Assembly: GCA_008704415.1 (NCBI GenBank)
Contig: VXIS01000223.1
Coordinates: 1 to 64,000 of the forward strand
DNA: 64,000 bases
Source: Sphaerosporella brunnea
Lineage: Eukaryota; Ascomycota; Pezizomycetes; Pezizales; Pyronemataceae
Reading direction: 5' to 3'
The notes under the pieces were generated by a model. That model had not been told where the DNA came from and made no database searches. It saw only the letters and a list, made by a program, of their open reading frames with translations. Position 1 is the first letter of the stretch. Every line of letters begins with the position of its first letter. The position numbers were made by a program, and so were the translations under genes. This document shows positions 1 through 13,203 of the stretch, in pieces.

Positions 1-3000
1 GCGGCTCTGATGGATTGTGCATATAACTGTACGGCCTTCGTCGCAAGCCCTCTGAGGACACTGAGAATTGAACCAGCGGTAAAAGCATCCAGGCCAGATC
101 TATACCTTGGTTTGTTATTTATGCACTCAAATCGATGGATTGGACTCACGTTGGTTTCATCCAGTAGCAATATGCGGGGCTCTGTCAATATCTGGACTGC
201 AATGTAACTCTGCATGTGTCAGAAGGATAACGGAGAATCCATAGGATGAAGTTACCGTCGTTTCTGTCCGCCAGAAATTCCCTTCACATAAACTCACTAC
301 CAATGGGTACATCCGCACATTCTCTTAGGCCCAGCTTGAGGATAATGTCTTCAGCTCTGCGTTCCTTTTCTGCGGCAGACATCCAGCTTGGCAGCCGTAA
401 GGCTGCAGCATATCGAAGGGTTTCCCTAACTGTCAAGGACGGAAGCAATGCATCGTCTTCCTGGGTGACGTACGAGCATAGTGATCGAATCACGTCGTTA
501 GATGGGTTGGCACCATTAAACAACATCTTTCCCGAAGCGCTGTATCTTGTGGTCAAGGAACTGTGTAGACGGCGAGCCATAAGATTCAAAAGGGAGCTCT
601 GTACGAACAGCGATATTTAGAAGCAATCCTCAAAAAGACGGGCGCTACCCACTTTTCCACTTCCGGAGGGACCCATTATGACGTTCAGCTTTCCAGCTCA
701 AAGCGGGTCGAGACACCCTTGAGAATATTTACTTCCTTCTTGCCTTTACGAAGAAACCAGGCTTATTGACTGTGAGATTGTAGCCATCGAGCACAACGTC
801 GATCCTATGCACTTGAGACCCGGGATCAAGGTCCTCCAGTATCTCCTTTCCGGCGGATCGGTCTTTGTCATCATTCACCTTCGTAGAAGATACATTGATT
901 TCAACGGCAAAGAATTGAAACAATAAGGCTGCGGCGATGTAGAATCCACAAACCCAGGCAATCTTCGATGGCTATCGGTTCCCTGAGCCATCCTTTAGGA
1001 AAACTCAACGATTCGAGCACGAAGTTGCCGTCGTATTCGAGACATGCCGGATTGTTTCGTCCGCCTTCGAATGGGCAATCATAGAATGAATCGGCAAATT
1101 CATTGACCATCAAGGCCCCCAGTGCATACCAATTGTACGATATGTACTTCATCAGCGGACATATACTGGTATCGTGGATTGTTGAATGAAGAACCCACAG
1201 CACATACTCTGTTAAGATTTTTCGTCTTAGAATCAGAACAATTCGGTGAGCAATCCATAAGGATAAAATACCTGCATTGTGTAGAAAAGATTGCTGATAA
1301 GCGTTGCTTCGCCGAAATTCCGAGAAATGCTCACTGCTAGTGTTGCAAAGCCACAGAGAGGAACTGCGAGATGAGAACGATTCCAAAGAACGTGAAGAAA
1401 CTGTGCAGCATCCTTATCGAAACCACACATGAAGTAGAACAAGACCTGACGGACGAAGGCTGGTAAGCATCAGTTCTCGCGCGGAACATGCGTGATACTT
1501 ACGGCAAACAAGAATGGTACTGGGATATCTTCAGTGAACAGCTTTGCAAGCCGTCGGCTGACGAGATATGCGAATACTCCGACTACACCTTCACCATGCT
1601 CCCTATCAAAGACTCGGATATCTACCTCGCACAGGCGATACGTTTCGAATAGCAGTATAAGGTATCCCTGGAGGTTAGCCGCCATATACAATGCGGCTTG
1701 TCTCGATCGTATGCCAGACAATGAGCCATCCAGATTGTAGAAAATCCATCCAGCTATTAATCCCATCACAATGGCCTCAGAAAGGCAGCCAGAGAGCCCC
1801 ATGGGGTCTCGATATGTGGTCTTGAATGTGCGCCGGGTGAGAACCGAGATTTGCCGCCACCAGAGGTGGTTTTGCAGCACCTCCACGCATTTCCTCGCCG
1901 ATTGTTGACGCTGCTGTAGCAAAAGCCGAGTGTGGTCGTGGGTTCTAAGGGAACAGTGCTAGGGACAAGTGAGAGAGGACGCGCGTCTCGTGATATTGCC
2001 ATGCCGCTATCAGCGCCTTTACTCTTGCTGTTGAGGATTCCTCTGCCTCAGGAGCGCGGTAGTCAATCGAGGATTCGTCAATCACAAAATCTGCCGGATT
2101 CATGCGTTTTCGGGAAAGGATGGCCAAGAGACGCAAATACTCTTCGCACCGGAGACTTTTCCGCTGTATACCACGTCCCTCTGGCCAGCAGAGTAATTCT
2201 GTCAAACATTTCCCAAACTAGAAATGGTTAACGAGGGGCACTGGAACTGGAGCACTTGGGTGGCCTACTCTCAGAACGTGGCTGATGGAGGGTGGTAATA
2301 ATCGTCCTCCCTTTCCTTGCCAGATTTTTTAATGTGCGCACAAGTTGATACGCTGATGTAGCATCTAGACCTGTGGTAGGTTCATCTAAAAACAAGACTG
2401 ACGGATTTTGCCAATAACTGGACACCAATCGAAACACGCCGTTTCTCTCCCCCAGAACACCCTTTATGTGCGCCGTCTCCAATGGGGGTATCCGCGCATT
2501 CTTTCAGTCCCAGTTGAAGAATGACTTCCTCCACAACACGCTCACGCTCCTCGGCGGGGTGCCGGATGGCAGGCGCAGTTCGGCGGAATACCGAAGGGTT
2601 TCTCGAACTGTCAACTGGGGCAACAGTACATCTTGCTGCATCACATACGCATGGCGAATGCTCGACAAGTTTGGAGACTCGTTGAAAATTGTCGATCCGG
2701 TTATTTGAAAGATTTTGGCCTCGCATTCGGTGGGCCATTGCGTTCAGCAAGAAGTCTGCTCGTGTCAGCCTCAAAACCCCAGTGCGAAGACAATATGACT
2801 GGCGCACTTTTCCACTGCCACTACCTCCAATGATCGCCATGACTTGTCCTGCTGGCATATCGGCAGAAATATTGTCCAGAATCTTGATTTCTTGAGTACC
2901 TTCTTCGCCATCACTCTTCTTCCACTTCCAGAGTCGCGAGACTGTAGGTTTCTGGACAACGCTGATCCCAACGTTGCGAACTGACACATTGACTGCCTCA

Positions 3001-3158
3001 ACCCTCCGGAATGATAGGTACGGATTGTGAGGGTCGTCGTCTTCGACTTCTGCAGCAACGATATCTTTGTCTCCCAATGCGGCGCTATCGAGGCTGTCAC
3101 CGTCGTTCGGCGCAGAGGAAACAAGCTCCTCGGAGGGTGAATCTGGAGCCATAGCCAT
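1..3158 (-). pseudogene. Broken, window-truncated mirror copy of the full-size ABCG transporter
   Basis: This is the mirror of the intact gene at 23,768-28,163. It begins at the ATG whose complement is 3,156-3,158 and runs off the window at position 1, inside what would be exon 8. Compared with the right copy it has several frame-breaking one-base changes. Bases are lost near 749 (CC to C) and 1,150 (CC to C). Bases are gained near 964 (+T), 1,400 (+A), 1,931 and 2,260 (+G). Walker A, signature and Walker B stretches are still recognisable piecewise. As written it cannot encode a transporter. The changes sit in short homopolymers and look more like sequencing error than evolved decay. Confidence 0.85.
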
Positions 3159-4298
3159 ATGCTGGACCGGGTGAAGAACAGCAGCAAAAGGCACAATATG
3201 TCAAGGCCAAATGTCACAGCACGTAGAATATAAACTGTGGCCGAGGCCGCAATTGCTGTGCGGGCTGGCGAGACGAACTTCTGCCCAACCCCCCAACCCC
3301 TGCAAAGCGAAGAGCGAAAACGAGGAAACCACCACCTCCGAACACCTAATTAACACAGCTCCCCCTTCCCCCCCGCTAAGCAGCATGCAGAGCCACCTTC
3401 CTCGTTAAGCTGACGAGGCAGGTGGACAGAATTCGAGACGCTTCGAGGGCCTATGAGGGCGCTCCATCTGAAGCACAATTTGTCGAGCTGATAGACAGCT
3501 TTCGCCACTGTTTTGTCCTCCAGGTGCCAGCCGCATCCATCCGGGTTTTAGATAGAACGATACATGTAAGCTGTGCGTATCCGTGAGGTGCCGCAACTCG
3601 TCTGAACCGTGCCACAGCGGAAATCGAATCGAAAAGCACGGGGAAGGTGCGGCCTTACATATAAAAAAAATCTCCGTGCGGAAGTTGCCGTCGACGGCCG
3701 TCTCAGATATCCTGGGGTCCTTCCCGCGGAACATCACCAGTCCCGGCTCTTTACATGCCTAGATTCATACGCGTGTTTCATGCTATGACGTTACGCTGTC
3801 TCGCTGAGCCTCGCTCGGAATATACGATGTTTCCTTTACCCAGGGAAGAAGGTATCCTATTCTATATCACACTTGCTATCGAATGGACGTGGACGACGTC
3901 TGAGGGCATGAACAGTCTACCGTATTATTTCGCCCGAAAGGCGATGCGAGTGAGCTTGACGCTGCAGGGTTAGGTTTTGAGTGACCCAAGGTGACTCGAA
4001 GGACTGGGGAGAAAGATGTGAGGAAAGCGAGTACATAGGTGGCGCTTTTCTCTCTTTCTTACTCTGGGTGCGCCCTACCGAAAAGCCAGCCTTTCATACG
4101 AAACAATACGGTACACTACTCTACACTCTCACCGTATCGCCATTGTTCCCATAGACCTGGACGAGAGATCACTCGGCGCCTCGCATCTTCCAGCACATTC
4201 AGCGCCAAGACGGCGAACCCCGCGACAGACGGGAGCTCTACTTGCTGCAGCTATTCTATCCCTGCACCAGCTAACCACGACCTTACCCGCGACGCGCC
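3159..4298. other. Intergenic region between divergent ABC and TPR genes (left arm)
   Basis: This 1.1-kb stretch separates the mirrored start codons of the ABC transporter and the TPR protein, so it should hold both promoters. I see no coding exon in it. It is nearly identical to 22,631-23,767. Confidence 0.6.
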
Positions 4299-6531
4299 AT
4301 GGCTCCATCTCGTCCTCCTCCCACGGAGTCACAGCTCAAGCAATCCGACGAGTGGAAGCAGAAGGGCAACGTCGCCTTCCGAGCAAAGTACGTAGAGCTG
4401 CTGAACTCTACGCGTTGCTTCTGGGGCTGATAGAGATGTTTGTTTTGAGCGAGCAGGAACTTCACGGAAGCTTTTGCGAGCTACACCGAGGCAATTTCGC
4501 TCAATCCCCAGTCGCAGACGCTCTATTCCAACCGTTCCGCCGCTCTCCTTTCCCTCGGCCGTCTCCCTCTAGCTCTCAACGATGCCAAACGTGCGGTAGA
4601 GCTCGATCCAAAGTGGGCCAAGGGCTACCGCCGCAAGGCCAGTGTTTTGGATGCCATGAAGAGGTTTCGAGAGGCACTAGTGGTCTACGAGGAGGCTATA
4701 GTGGTTACCAGAGCCGATCCGAGCTTGTCGGATGAGCAGAAGAAAAAAGAAGAAGCCGAAGTCAAGAAATTGATGATCGGTATATTTCATACAGTGGACT
4801 TTTGCTGGGAGTTTGCTGATGAAATATAGCTTTGAACAAAAAGCTGAACGCGAAGCCGGCTCATCCTGCTGTTCTGCTTGTTCCCAGGGACCAGTACCGC
4901 GCCCCTGGCCTACTCATCGTTCGCGAGTCTGAGCGCCGCGTGCAGCAGGGAGAGCAGTTTGGGTTGTGGCCGCCGATCGGAAGCTGTTTTCGACGGCTCT
5001 GGATAGCGTAAGCCGTAGCTGTCACTGTTGAAAATACGCTTGGTCTGATTGTCGCAGTGAAATGCAGTTCCACAACGCTTTGATCCACTTGAACGAATTC
5101 AACACTGTCGAGATGCCTGTTTCTGGAATGCCAGGACCTCAGCAAGTAATTTTTGGCCGTCTTCAAACCCTCGAGGAACTCACTACCGCCATGATCGAAG
5201 ACATCCGCGTGGGCCGTCTAGACATGGAATCCTTAGGGAAGCTAAACCTTTGCCTCCAGCTCGAGCAGCAGCGACGAAATGCAATCGGCCCGAACATCAC
5301 CCCCAAGGAAGCAATCGCCGAGTACGCGCGCAGACTGACCGAACCACCCTCCGGTCGTTCGTTGCCTGAGTTTGCGCGCAGCGGAGGCAGTGGTAGTGTG
5401 CTGGCCAGTGGTTGGGATTATGTTCGCCCTGCTCTGCAGTTGAGCATTCGCTCCAGTTTGATGGGTGCCTTTCTCAAGAGTGTCCTAGCAGAGGACGACA
5501 ACGGTACGCCCGAATTCCGTCGATGTGTGGAACTCATCGAGGAAGCTCGTGCATTGTGGCCAGATGTAGACGGCAGCATGCGCGGTCGGTCCCTAGAAGA
5601 GACATTTTTGCGTCAGGTCAAGGTGCACCTCGGTGAGAGTCTTATGGTGGGATACAGCAGATTGCCCAAAGATTCTCCGTCTTCAGAACGTACCAAGATT
5701 CTCGATGAGATTATCTCAATCGGCGAGTGGATCGTGCGATCATTCGAAAATAAACCCCACCCCCCGGAGGAGCAGAGGCTTATTGATCCAGCGGGTGGAT
5801 CTCGTTGGTGGATGCTTTACTACACGCATTACTCCGCTCCGCTCGCGAAGGCGCATATTCTCATCGCCTTTGGAAACCTGAGTTACGGCACCGACATTGA
5901 CACCGTAGCTCTGGACTCAAAAGAGACTGGTAAGCGCGGACCACTCGCCAGCTCACCCACCCGGCTCGGGATCTCGGCGATCCACTTCACCAAGGCCGCC
6001 GCGTGGATGCCTATGGACGAACCCGAGCGCGCGAACGCGTTGTGGTGGGCGATCTTCGCAATGGTCCGGCGCGGCGGGTACTACCTTGCCGACTTTGAGG
6101 TACTGCGGGACATGGCCACAAAGTGCCCCGGGTACTTCACCCCGTTCTTCCCCCTCGACTGCATCCCTGACAACCACGCGGGAAAGCACGCGGCGGCCGA
6201 GGTGCTCGGAACTACCGTCGGCGGCGTCAGGGACATGATCTGCTCGCCTATGGTGATGTGGCCGGACGGCGTGGAGACGGATATGGACTTACTGCAGGAA
6301 GTCATGGGGCCGTACACCAGGGAAATTGTCAACGGTGAGGGCGGCGGGCTGCTGGCGCTCACGGAAGTGATGCGGGACGTGTGGAAGGAGCGGATGGAGA
6401 AGTGGGGGGAACAGAAGGAGCTGATGGGCGCTGACAAGATCTGGGAGGATGTCGAGCCGGAGCTCAAGGTCAACTGGAGCGAGGTCTGGAAGGAGAACCA
6501 GGAGGAGGATTTCAAGACCTTTATGGGTTAG
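4299..6531 (+). CDS. TPR-domain protein, left-arm copy (intact)
   Basis: Exons are 4299-4387, 4457-4779, 4830-5007 and 5058-6531, giving 687 aa. The same four exons with the same phases occur in the right arm, and the long final exon encodes an identical 489-residue reading frame in both arms. Residues about 15-125 form three tetratricopeptide repeats of the Hsp-cochaperone type (WKQKGNVAF, YSNRSAALL, KGYRRKASV). The remaining 550 residues are alpha-helical in appearance and belong to no family I can name. See the right-arm entry for an unresolved frame question in exon 3. Its perfect preservation contrasts with the broken ABC and SYS1 copies on either side. Confidence 0.8.
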
Positions 6532-6755
6532 ATTGTTCGTTTCTTTGGTTCTTCATCTGAAATTGAGATTTTGCGATAACTTTACTCGGCGGGTCTGTTT
6601 TTCTGGGTACTTTAGCAATGATATCCTAATGTAAAGTTTGGGCGATTTCCTGTGAACACCATCAGAAGAAGACCCGTCTATTCCTGGCCAGCTAATATAC
6701 ACCCAACATCGGTATCATACACCTCTTTCCCTCCATCCCTCTCCCAAACCAAACC

Positions 6756-7128
6756 CTACTCCATCTTCTTCGCCCCCTCCTTCTGTAGTCCTTTCAGCAT
6801 CTGCTCGCGATTATGTTCCATAACCCTCCGCTTCTTGAAGTACTCGACCTGCATTCACGTCAGCACTTATCCTCCCAGTACCCCCCCCGGGGGGGTGGAT
6901 AAAAAAACATACCCAGCTCGCCACACACTCCTTCTCGAACGCGGCCATCTCGCCCGAACACGACGTCTTTGCAGCAGTGGAATCTTTGATCGCGTCCACG
7001 ATCCCGGCGGTGTCGAGGCACCGGAAGAAGGCGTCGCGTGCTTCCCAGCACTTTGCGCGTTGCGTGCGGGTGGGCGGCGTTGGCGTGCTCGGAGCGGGGG
7101 TGGTGGTGGTGCTGGTGAAGAGGCCCAT
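6756..7128 (-). CDS. COA6: Cytochrome c oxidase assembly factor COA6, left-arm copy (intact)
   Basis: Two exons (7128-6913 and 6848-6756) encode 102 aa identical to the right-arm copy at 19,801-20,173. The twin-cysteine pattern CX9C...CX10C typical of COA6 is complete. It lies tail-to-tail with the TPR gene (224 bp apart) and head-to-head with the SYS1 copy. Function is discussed under the right-arm entry. Confidence 0.85.
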
Positions 7129-7319
7129 CGTTGCGCGTGGTGGGGAGGAAGTGATGGGCTGAGAGAAGCGTGCGGGTGGTGACGTGGGACACGTGATTTG
7201 GGTGTCTAGGTAGGTCGCCTGGATGGGGGGGGCAACTACAGCTACAAACCCTCGCTTTTGCTCTAGAAAACAACAACTCCTCCCATCGGGCCCCGGAACC
7301 ACGCACGCACGCGCCTTCG

Positions 7320-8040
7320 ATGCCCCCCCATCCGCCTCACGGGCCGGCACAAACAGCCCCCATTCGCGCCGCTGCGGACACACTGTCGCACATCCTGCTG
7401 CTCCAAGGCATCTACTACCTCTCCGCCTCAGTGCTGATCCTCTTCACAACGCTGGTCGCGGTCGAGCCGTTCAACTCCGTCGTTAGTCCTCCGCTGGCGC
7501 GCGGTGCCGTGATACGCGTGCTGTTGGCTGACGCTGTGTGGGTTCTTTGTGTGTGTGATGTCAGTTCTTGCTCATGGCTCCTCCCGGCCGGGGGAGTTCT
7601 TCGTTCACTTCAGCGTCGGGTTCCGGTGCGTGGGGTATATAAACGCAGCGCTGACACCGTCCCACCAGGGATGATAGCCAGCTCTAATCCTCACCCGCTC
7701 TAAATCTGATCCTTGTAACTTTCGCGTTCACAACCACCTTTCTTGTTCGTGCCACCTGCTCGTGGTCTCTCGCTGTACGAGTCGACGAGCTACCGGACAC
7801 CGTCCTCATGTTGTCTTTGGTCAGCTCGTACCACGGCGTTATGGTCCTCGGCGGCACGTGGGCTTGTCAGTGGCGGGAGCTCCCGCCTGGCCGATGAGTT
7901 TTGGGTTGGGCTCTGGTGTGTGTGGTGGTGTGGTGGTGTGGTGTGGTGAGGCGGATCGGGGGAGGGTGTACGAGATGTTGCCATGGAGGAGCGTGGGCGG
8001 AGGAGCTCACCGGCTGACGGACGGTCGCGGTGCAGTATAG
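7320..8040 (+). pseudogene. SYS1: Broken left-arm copy of SYS1
   Basis: This is the mirror of the intact SYS1 at 18,905-19,607. The start codon region and first transmembrane segment (LLQGIYYLSASVLILFTTL) read through. After that the frame is lost repeatedly: G-rich tracts around the exon 1 end, the intron donor and the polyglycine tract are replaced by GT-rich sequence, and several short insertions and deletions occur between 7,480 and 7,990. The run of GGT codons in the right copy is reduced to an irregular TGGTGTGG stretch at 7,918-7,950. It does not encode a functional protein as written, and the errors concentrate where homopolymers and triplet repeats occur. Confidence 0.85.
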
Positions 8041-8704
8041 ATTCTAGTATGTCGCTCTTCTTTCTTTTGGCTTCGTTGGTTTGTTCCATGGATCATGGCG
8101 TTTGTGTGTGTGAAGGCTTTCTATTTCTGCTTCCTTGGTGGGCTATTGTGAATAGAAACGAAAGATGGCGTCAGGGTGTTTGTTGTACGATATGTATGTT
8201 TTCAATCTATCATGTCGAGAGACCGATGACCGCTCGCCCGAGTTCCTGCTTCATAGACGTCACGCTATGCTTCTGATGTACCCAGACGCCCCACCTCTCC
8301 AACGACGTCCGTCCGTCTACGCCATCTCAAAGGCGGCACGTTTCAATTTCGTGTCGCGCGAAACTGATGAAAAAACGAGTTGTCAAACGGCGATAGGTTG
8401 AATCTTCTCCGCTTGGTGGAGATATGATCACGCATTTGATCACCACCAGCCCGCCTTGAGGATTCTCAGAACGTATCACTAGCATTGCATTATTGTTTGC
8501 AATACTATGCATTCACGGTCTAGAGCATCACCGCCCGTATGAATTCTAAAAACCTATATGGCCAGAAATCACGAATAGTAAACCAGTACATACACCGCGA
8601 AACCCAAAGAACAAAACCCAGCCGCAAAACAATAAGCTACTTGCAACGACATCAACCACCCAAACACCATCTAGAAAGGTATTTTTCCGCCCTGGCTAAG
8701 AGCC
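8041..8704. other. Convergent 3' intergenic region, SYS1/pyruvate carboxylase (left arm)
   Basis: This stretch lies between the tail ends of the two mirrored genes. No coding exon is seen. It differs from the right-arm equivalent (18,238-18,904) by many small indels. Confidence 0.5.
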
Positions 8705-11700
8705 CTAAGCCTTATGGATCTTGCAAATCAAGTCCTGACCGTCCACCGAGTCTCCCTCCTTGACGCAAAGGTCGTGGACCTTTCCAGAGTGCGGCGCACT
8801 GATAACCATTTCCTGTGAACCATATTAGCATGTGAATGTTAGGGAGAGTTACGGGCCTGGGGTAAATACCATCTTCATGGCGCTCAGAACCGCAATGGGG
8901 TCACCCTTCCTGACGTCCGTGTCGTTCTTGACACGAACCTCGACCACCACACCGGACATGGGTGCACCAACGTGGGAGGTGTCGTTGGGGTCCGCCTTGG
9001 GCCTGCTGAGGTTCTCGACCGCTGCGTGCTTGTCGTCGACCGTGACTTGTCGGACTTCTCCGTTCATCTCGAAGAAGACCTCACGCTGTCCGGTCTGCTC
9101 GGAGAGCGGTCCAACCGCGAGTAATCTCAAGATCAGGATCTTGCCCTTCTCGATCTCGACGCCAAACTCCTCGCCGATGTCCGGTCGGGACAAGAAGTAC
9201 TTGGTAGGAAGTACGCTAAGGTCTCCGTACTTGGCACAGAAGTCCTTGTACTCCTTGAACACCTTGGGGTACATGACGTAGCTGGCAATGTCGCACTCCG
9301 AGGCGTATCCGTACTTGGCCTCAAGCTCGGCACGGATCTTGGCGAAGTCAACCGGAGGCAGCGACTTTCCGGGACGTTCGCCGAGCTTCTTACGGGTGTC
9401 GCGGAGCACCTTGGTCCGGAGAGGCTCGGGAAAGCCTCCATGGGGCTGACCCATCAGACCCTCGAAGAAGTCGAGGACGGAGCCAGGGAAGTCGAGGGTC
9501 TCGGCCTTCTCGATAACTTGCTCGGGAGTGAGCTTGTTGGAGACCATGAACTGGGCCAAGTCTCCCACGACCTTGGAAGTGGGAGTGACCTTGACGATGT
9601 CGCCGAGCAGGTTGTTGGCCTGAGTGTAGGCCTTCTTGGTTTCCTGCCATTGCGTTCCAAGGCCGAGCTGGGTAGCCTGGAAGATAAGGTTGGTGAGCTG
9701 TCCACCAGGGATCTCGTGCACGTAGACCTCGGGATCGGGACCAGTAAGACCGGCCTCGAAACAAGAGTACATGAGACGGAGCTGCGCCCAGTAGGTGTCG
9801 ATGGCGCGGATGTGGTCGATGTTGAGGCAAGGATCACAGTCAGATCCCTCCAGCGACGCGATCACGGGCGCCAACGCTAGGCTGGGAAGTCATGCCGGAC
9901 AAGCTGTCGGTGGCAGTGTCAACTGCATCAGCACCAGCATGGGCACAGGCGGCCATGGAGGCAACACCGGTACCAGCCGAGTCGTGGGTGTGGACGTGGA
10001 TGGGAAGGTCAGGGTACTTGGCGCGGATAGCTCCAATCAGCTGAGTGGCAGCTTTTGGTCGCAAAACACCAGCCATGTCCTTGATACCAAGGATGTGGGT
10101 ACCCATCTCGACAATCTTGTCGACGAGGTCCAGGTAGTATTGGAGGTTGTACTTCTTCTTGGGGTTCAGCATATCTCCGCTGTAGCAGACAGTAGCTTCA
10201 ACCACACCACCGGCCTTCTTGACGGCCTTTACACCAACCTCGAGCTGAGCGAGATCGTTAAGGGCATCGAACACACGGAAGATATCAACACCGTTCCTCT
10301 TCGCCTGCTCAACGAAGTGCTCGATGGCGTTGTCGGGAAGCGAAGAGTAGGCAACACCGTTGGCACCACGGAGCAACATCTGGAAGGGGATGTTGGGCAC
10401 AAGCTTCCTCAACTTCCTCAGTCTGTCCCAGGGGTCCTCATACAAGAACCGCATGGCCACATCGAAAGTGGCACCTCCCAGCACTCCAAAGCGAACGCGT
10501 TGGAGTATGCCCAGCTGGTGTGCTTGGCAATAGCGACCAAGTCAGTGGTACGAACTCTGGTGGCCAAGAGCGACTGGTGAGCGTCACGCCAGGTGGTATC
10601 CATCAGAAGAGTGCCCTTGTTCTGGCGAATAGCCTTCGCGAACGCCTCAGGACCCTCCTTAACCAGGATGTTTCTCCATCCAGTAGGGCAAGGAGTGGAA
10701 ATGTCGATGAGCTTGTCATCCGCGCCGTAGAGGTCGGGGAAGATGATGTCGCCCTTGAACTTGGGCTCTCCGACCTGTCCCTTGATGCTGCTGCCGTTGA
10801 CGGCAATGTCTCCAAGGTAGGCAAGGAGCTTCTGAGCACGGTTCTGGGACTTCATCAACGAGAAGAGGGAAGGAGTGTCATCAATGAAGGTGGTCCAGCA
10901 GTTGCCATTGATGAAAGTCTCGTGGGTGAGCAGAGAGGCCAGGAAAGGAATGTTGGTCTTGACACCGCGGATACGGAACTCGACCAGCGCACGGAGGACT
11001 TTTCGTCGCGCAATCTCGTATGTGGATCCGTGGCAAGTACACTTGACCAACATGGAGTCGTAGTGGGGAGTGATGATGGCACCAGCGAAGCCGTTTCCAC
11101 CATCGAGACGGACACCGTTACCACCAGCCGATCGGTAGACCTCGATCTTTCCAGTGTCGGGCTGGAAGCCCTTGCTGGGGTCTTCAGTGGTGATACGGCA
11201 CTGGATAGCGTAACCACGGGTGGAGATACGGTCCTGAGTCAGACCGAGCTGCTCAAGAGTGGCGCCAGCGGCTATCTGGATCTGAGCGGCAACAATATCG
11301 ATACCAGTAATCTCCTCGGTGATGGTGTGCTCGACCTGGATTCTAGGGTTGATCTCGATGAAGTAGTATCTGTTCTGCTGATCGACCAAGAACTCGGCGG
11401 TACCGGCGTTGCGGTAACGCACAGATTTTGCCAGTCGGACGGCGTCGTTCAGGATGCCCTGTCGGACGTGCTCCGGAAGGTCCTTCGCAGGTGCGATCTC
11501 GACGACCTTCTGGTGTCTTCGCTGAACGGAACAGTCACGCTCGTACAGGTGGACCACGTTTCCGTGGTTGTCACCCAAAAGCTGGACCTCGATGTGCTTG
11601 GGGCGGTCGAGGAAACGCTCGATGAACACGGTACCGTTTCCGAATGCCGACTGAGCTCTATCCAAAAGTGTCAGCATACAGCTATCGGCATCAGAGCAGA

Positions 11701-12690
11701 ATCACATACTCAGAGGTAGCTCTCTCGAACGCATCCTTGAGACTGTCCCCCTTCCGCACAACACGCATACCACGGCCACCACCCCCATAAGCCGCCTTGA
11801 TGATGACGGGGTAACCGTATTCCTGAACGAACGCCTCGGCCTCGCTCAACTCAGCGACGGGGCCGGGGGTACCGGGAACAACCGGCACGTTCTCCTTGAT
11901 AGCGGCGGCACGGGCGGAGACCTTGTCTCCAAGGCCATCGATGACTTCGGGAGTGGGTCCGATGAAGACAATTCCGTTGGCCTCAACTTTCCGCGCGAAC
12001 TCGGCGTTCTCGGAAAGGAATCCGTAACCTGAAACCCCCGTCAGTACTCAACGCACGTCGTTTAACTTGAGCGCCGGTCGTCTTTCTCACCCGGGTGGAT
12101 CATGTTAACGCCATGCTCGACAGCGATCTTGATAATCTCGTCAATTGCGAGGTAAGCCTGGACGGGCGTGTACTGGCCACGCTTTCCGATCATGTAGGCT
12201 TCATCCGCTTCTGTAGTCGCCCGCTGTTAGTCGCTCCGTTGCTGTAGCATCGTGGAGACGGCAACCCACTTTGACGGTGCATGCTGAGACGATCCTCATG
12301 ACTGTAAATGGCAACGGTCTGCAGTGACAGTTCGTGCGCCTGGAAACCCCCATCAGATTAGCTTGCAGTCCAATTCCAGCCGGAAACAGACGGGGAACAT
12401 ACAGTTCTGAAAATCTAGAAGCATCCCAGCGTCAGCACAATGCAATTGGGTCTTTCCAGAGTCAAACAGCGTCATTCACATACACGGATAGCTGCAGAGC
12501 CGCGTTAGCATGTTGTACCATAAGGAACTCCAACATCCAGCAAGAGGGGCGGCTTACGGATTTCGCCACGGTTGGCAACCATGATCTTGTTCAGATGCAT
12601 GATGGTAGAGTTCGCCCGGACCCTGTGGATGGTCCTGACGGTGGAGGAGTCCGCCGCATCCTCGAAGACTTCGTTGTACTCGGTGGCCAT
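8705..12690 (-). pseudogene. pyc: Left-arm copy of pyruvate carboxylase with two frameshifts
   Basis: This is the mirror of the intact gene at 14,252-18,237. It has the same start, the same eight-exon structure with the same splice sites, and the same stop. Two one-base changes break the long exon. A C is missing from a C4 run near 10,477 (CCCC to CCC, within the ECWGGATFD coding stretch). A G is added near 9,867 (GG to GGG, near the VGAVIAS stretch). Elsewhere the protein sequence is unchanged. Both lesions are homopolymer length changes, which suggests base-calling error rather than selection-free decay. Confidence 0.9.
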
Positions 12691-12701
12691 GGCTCTGGAC
12701 G

Positions 12702-12728
<27 letters not shown>
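12702..12728. repeat. (CT)n microsatellite, left arm
   Basis: An uninterrupted CT dinucleotide run lies just upstream of the mirrored pyruvate carboxylase start, in its probable 5' leader. It mirrors the (GA)n at 14,214-14,240. Confidence 0.95.
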
Positions 12729-12733
<5 letters not shown>

Positions 12734-13174
12734 TCTCGCGGATTCGTTCTAGAAGGCGGAGAAGGGAACTTGGAAGGCGGAAGGGCAACGCCAGCAAGCC
12801 AGAAGCCAGTCGAGCTAAGAGATCCCTTCGGCGCGGGTTACAGCGAGCGAGCTTGCTAACGGGGTGTTACGGAGGATGGGGGTGGATGGGTGGATGAATG
12901 GAGGGGGAGGGGGAGAGTTCAAGCAGAGGGGAAGCTAGGAGGTCTCGGAGGGGGGTGGGCCGGAAGGATCTTTATATGGGTATGGGAAGACGAGGTGGGC
13001 CGTGGATGTTTCTGCAGGATCACGGGGAAAGGAGGGGGGGGTTGTTCGGTGATTTGAGTCAACGAGCCTTCGGACCGTTCGCCTTGGAGAGATGAATTGG
13101 CGTGCCTAGGTGGTAGGGCTCCAGGTCTTTCACAGATTGCCGCTAATTCCACAACTGGCGATGGTCGCGGATGA

Positions 13175-13203
13175 TGGAGGTGGAGGTGGAGGTGGAGGTG
13201 GAG
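13175..13203. repeat. (GGTGGA)-type purine-rich repeat, left arm
   Basis: Tandem GGAGGT triplets are followed by further G runs up to about 13,250. The mirror lies at about 13,740-13,768. The tract could fold into G-quadruplexes and lies within 300 bp of the palindrome centre. Confidence 0.8.
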
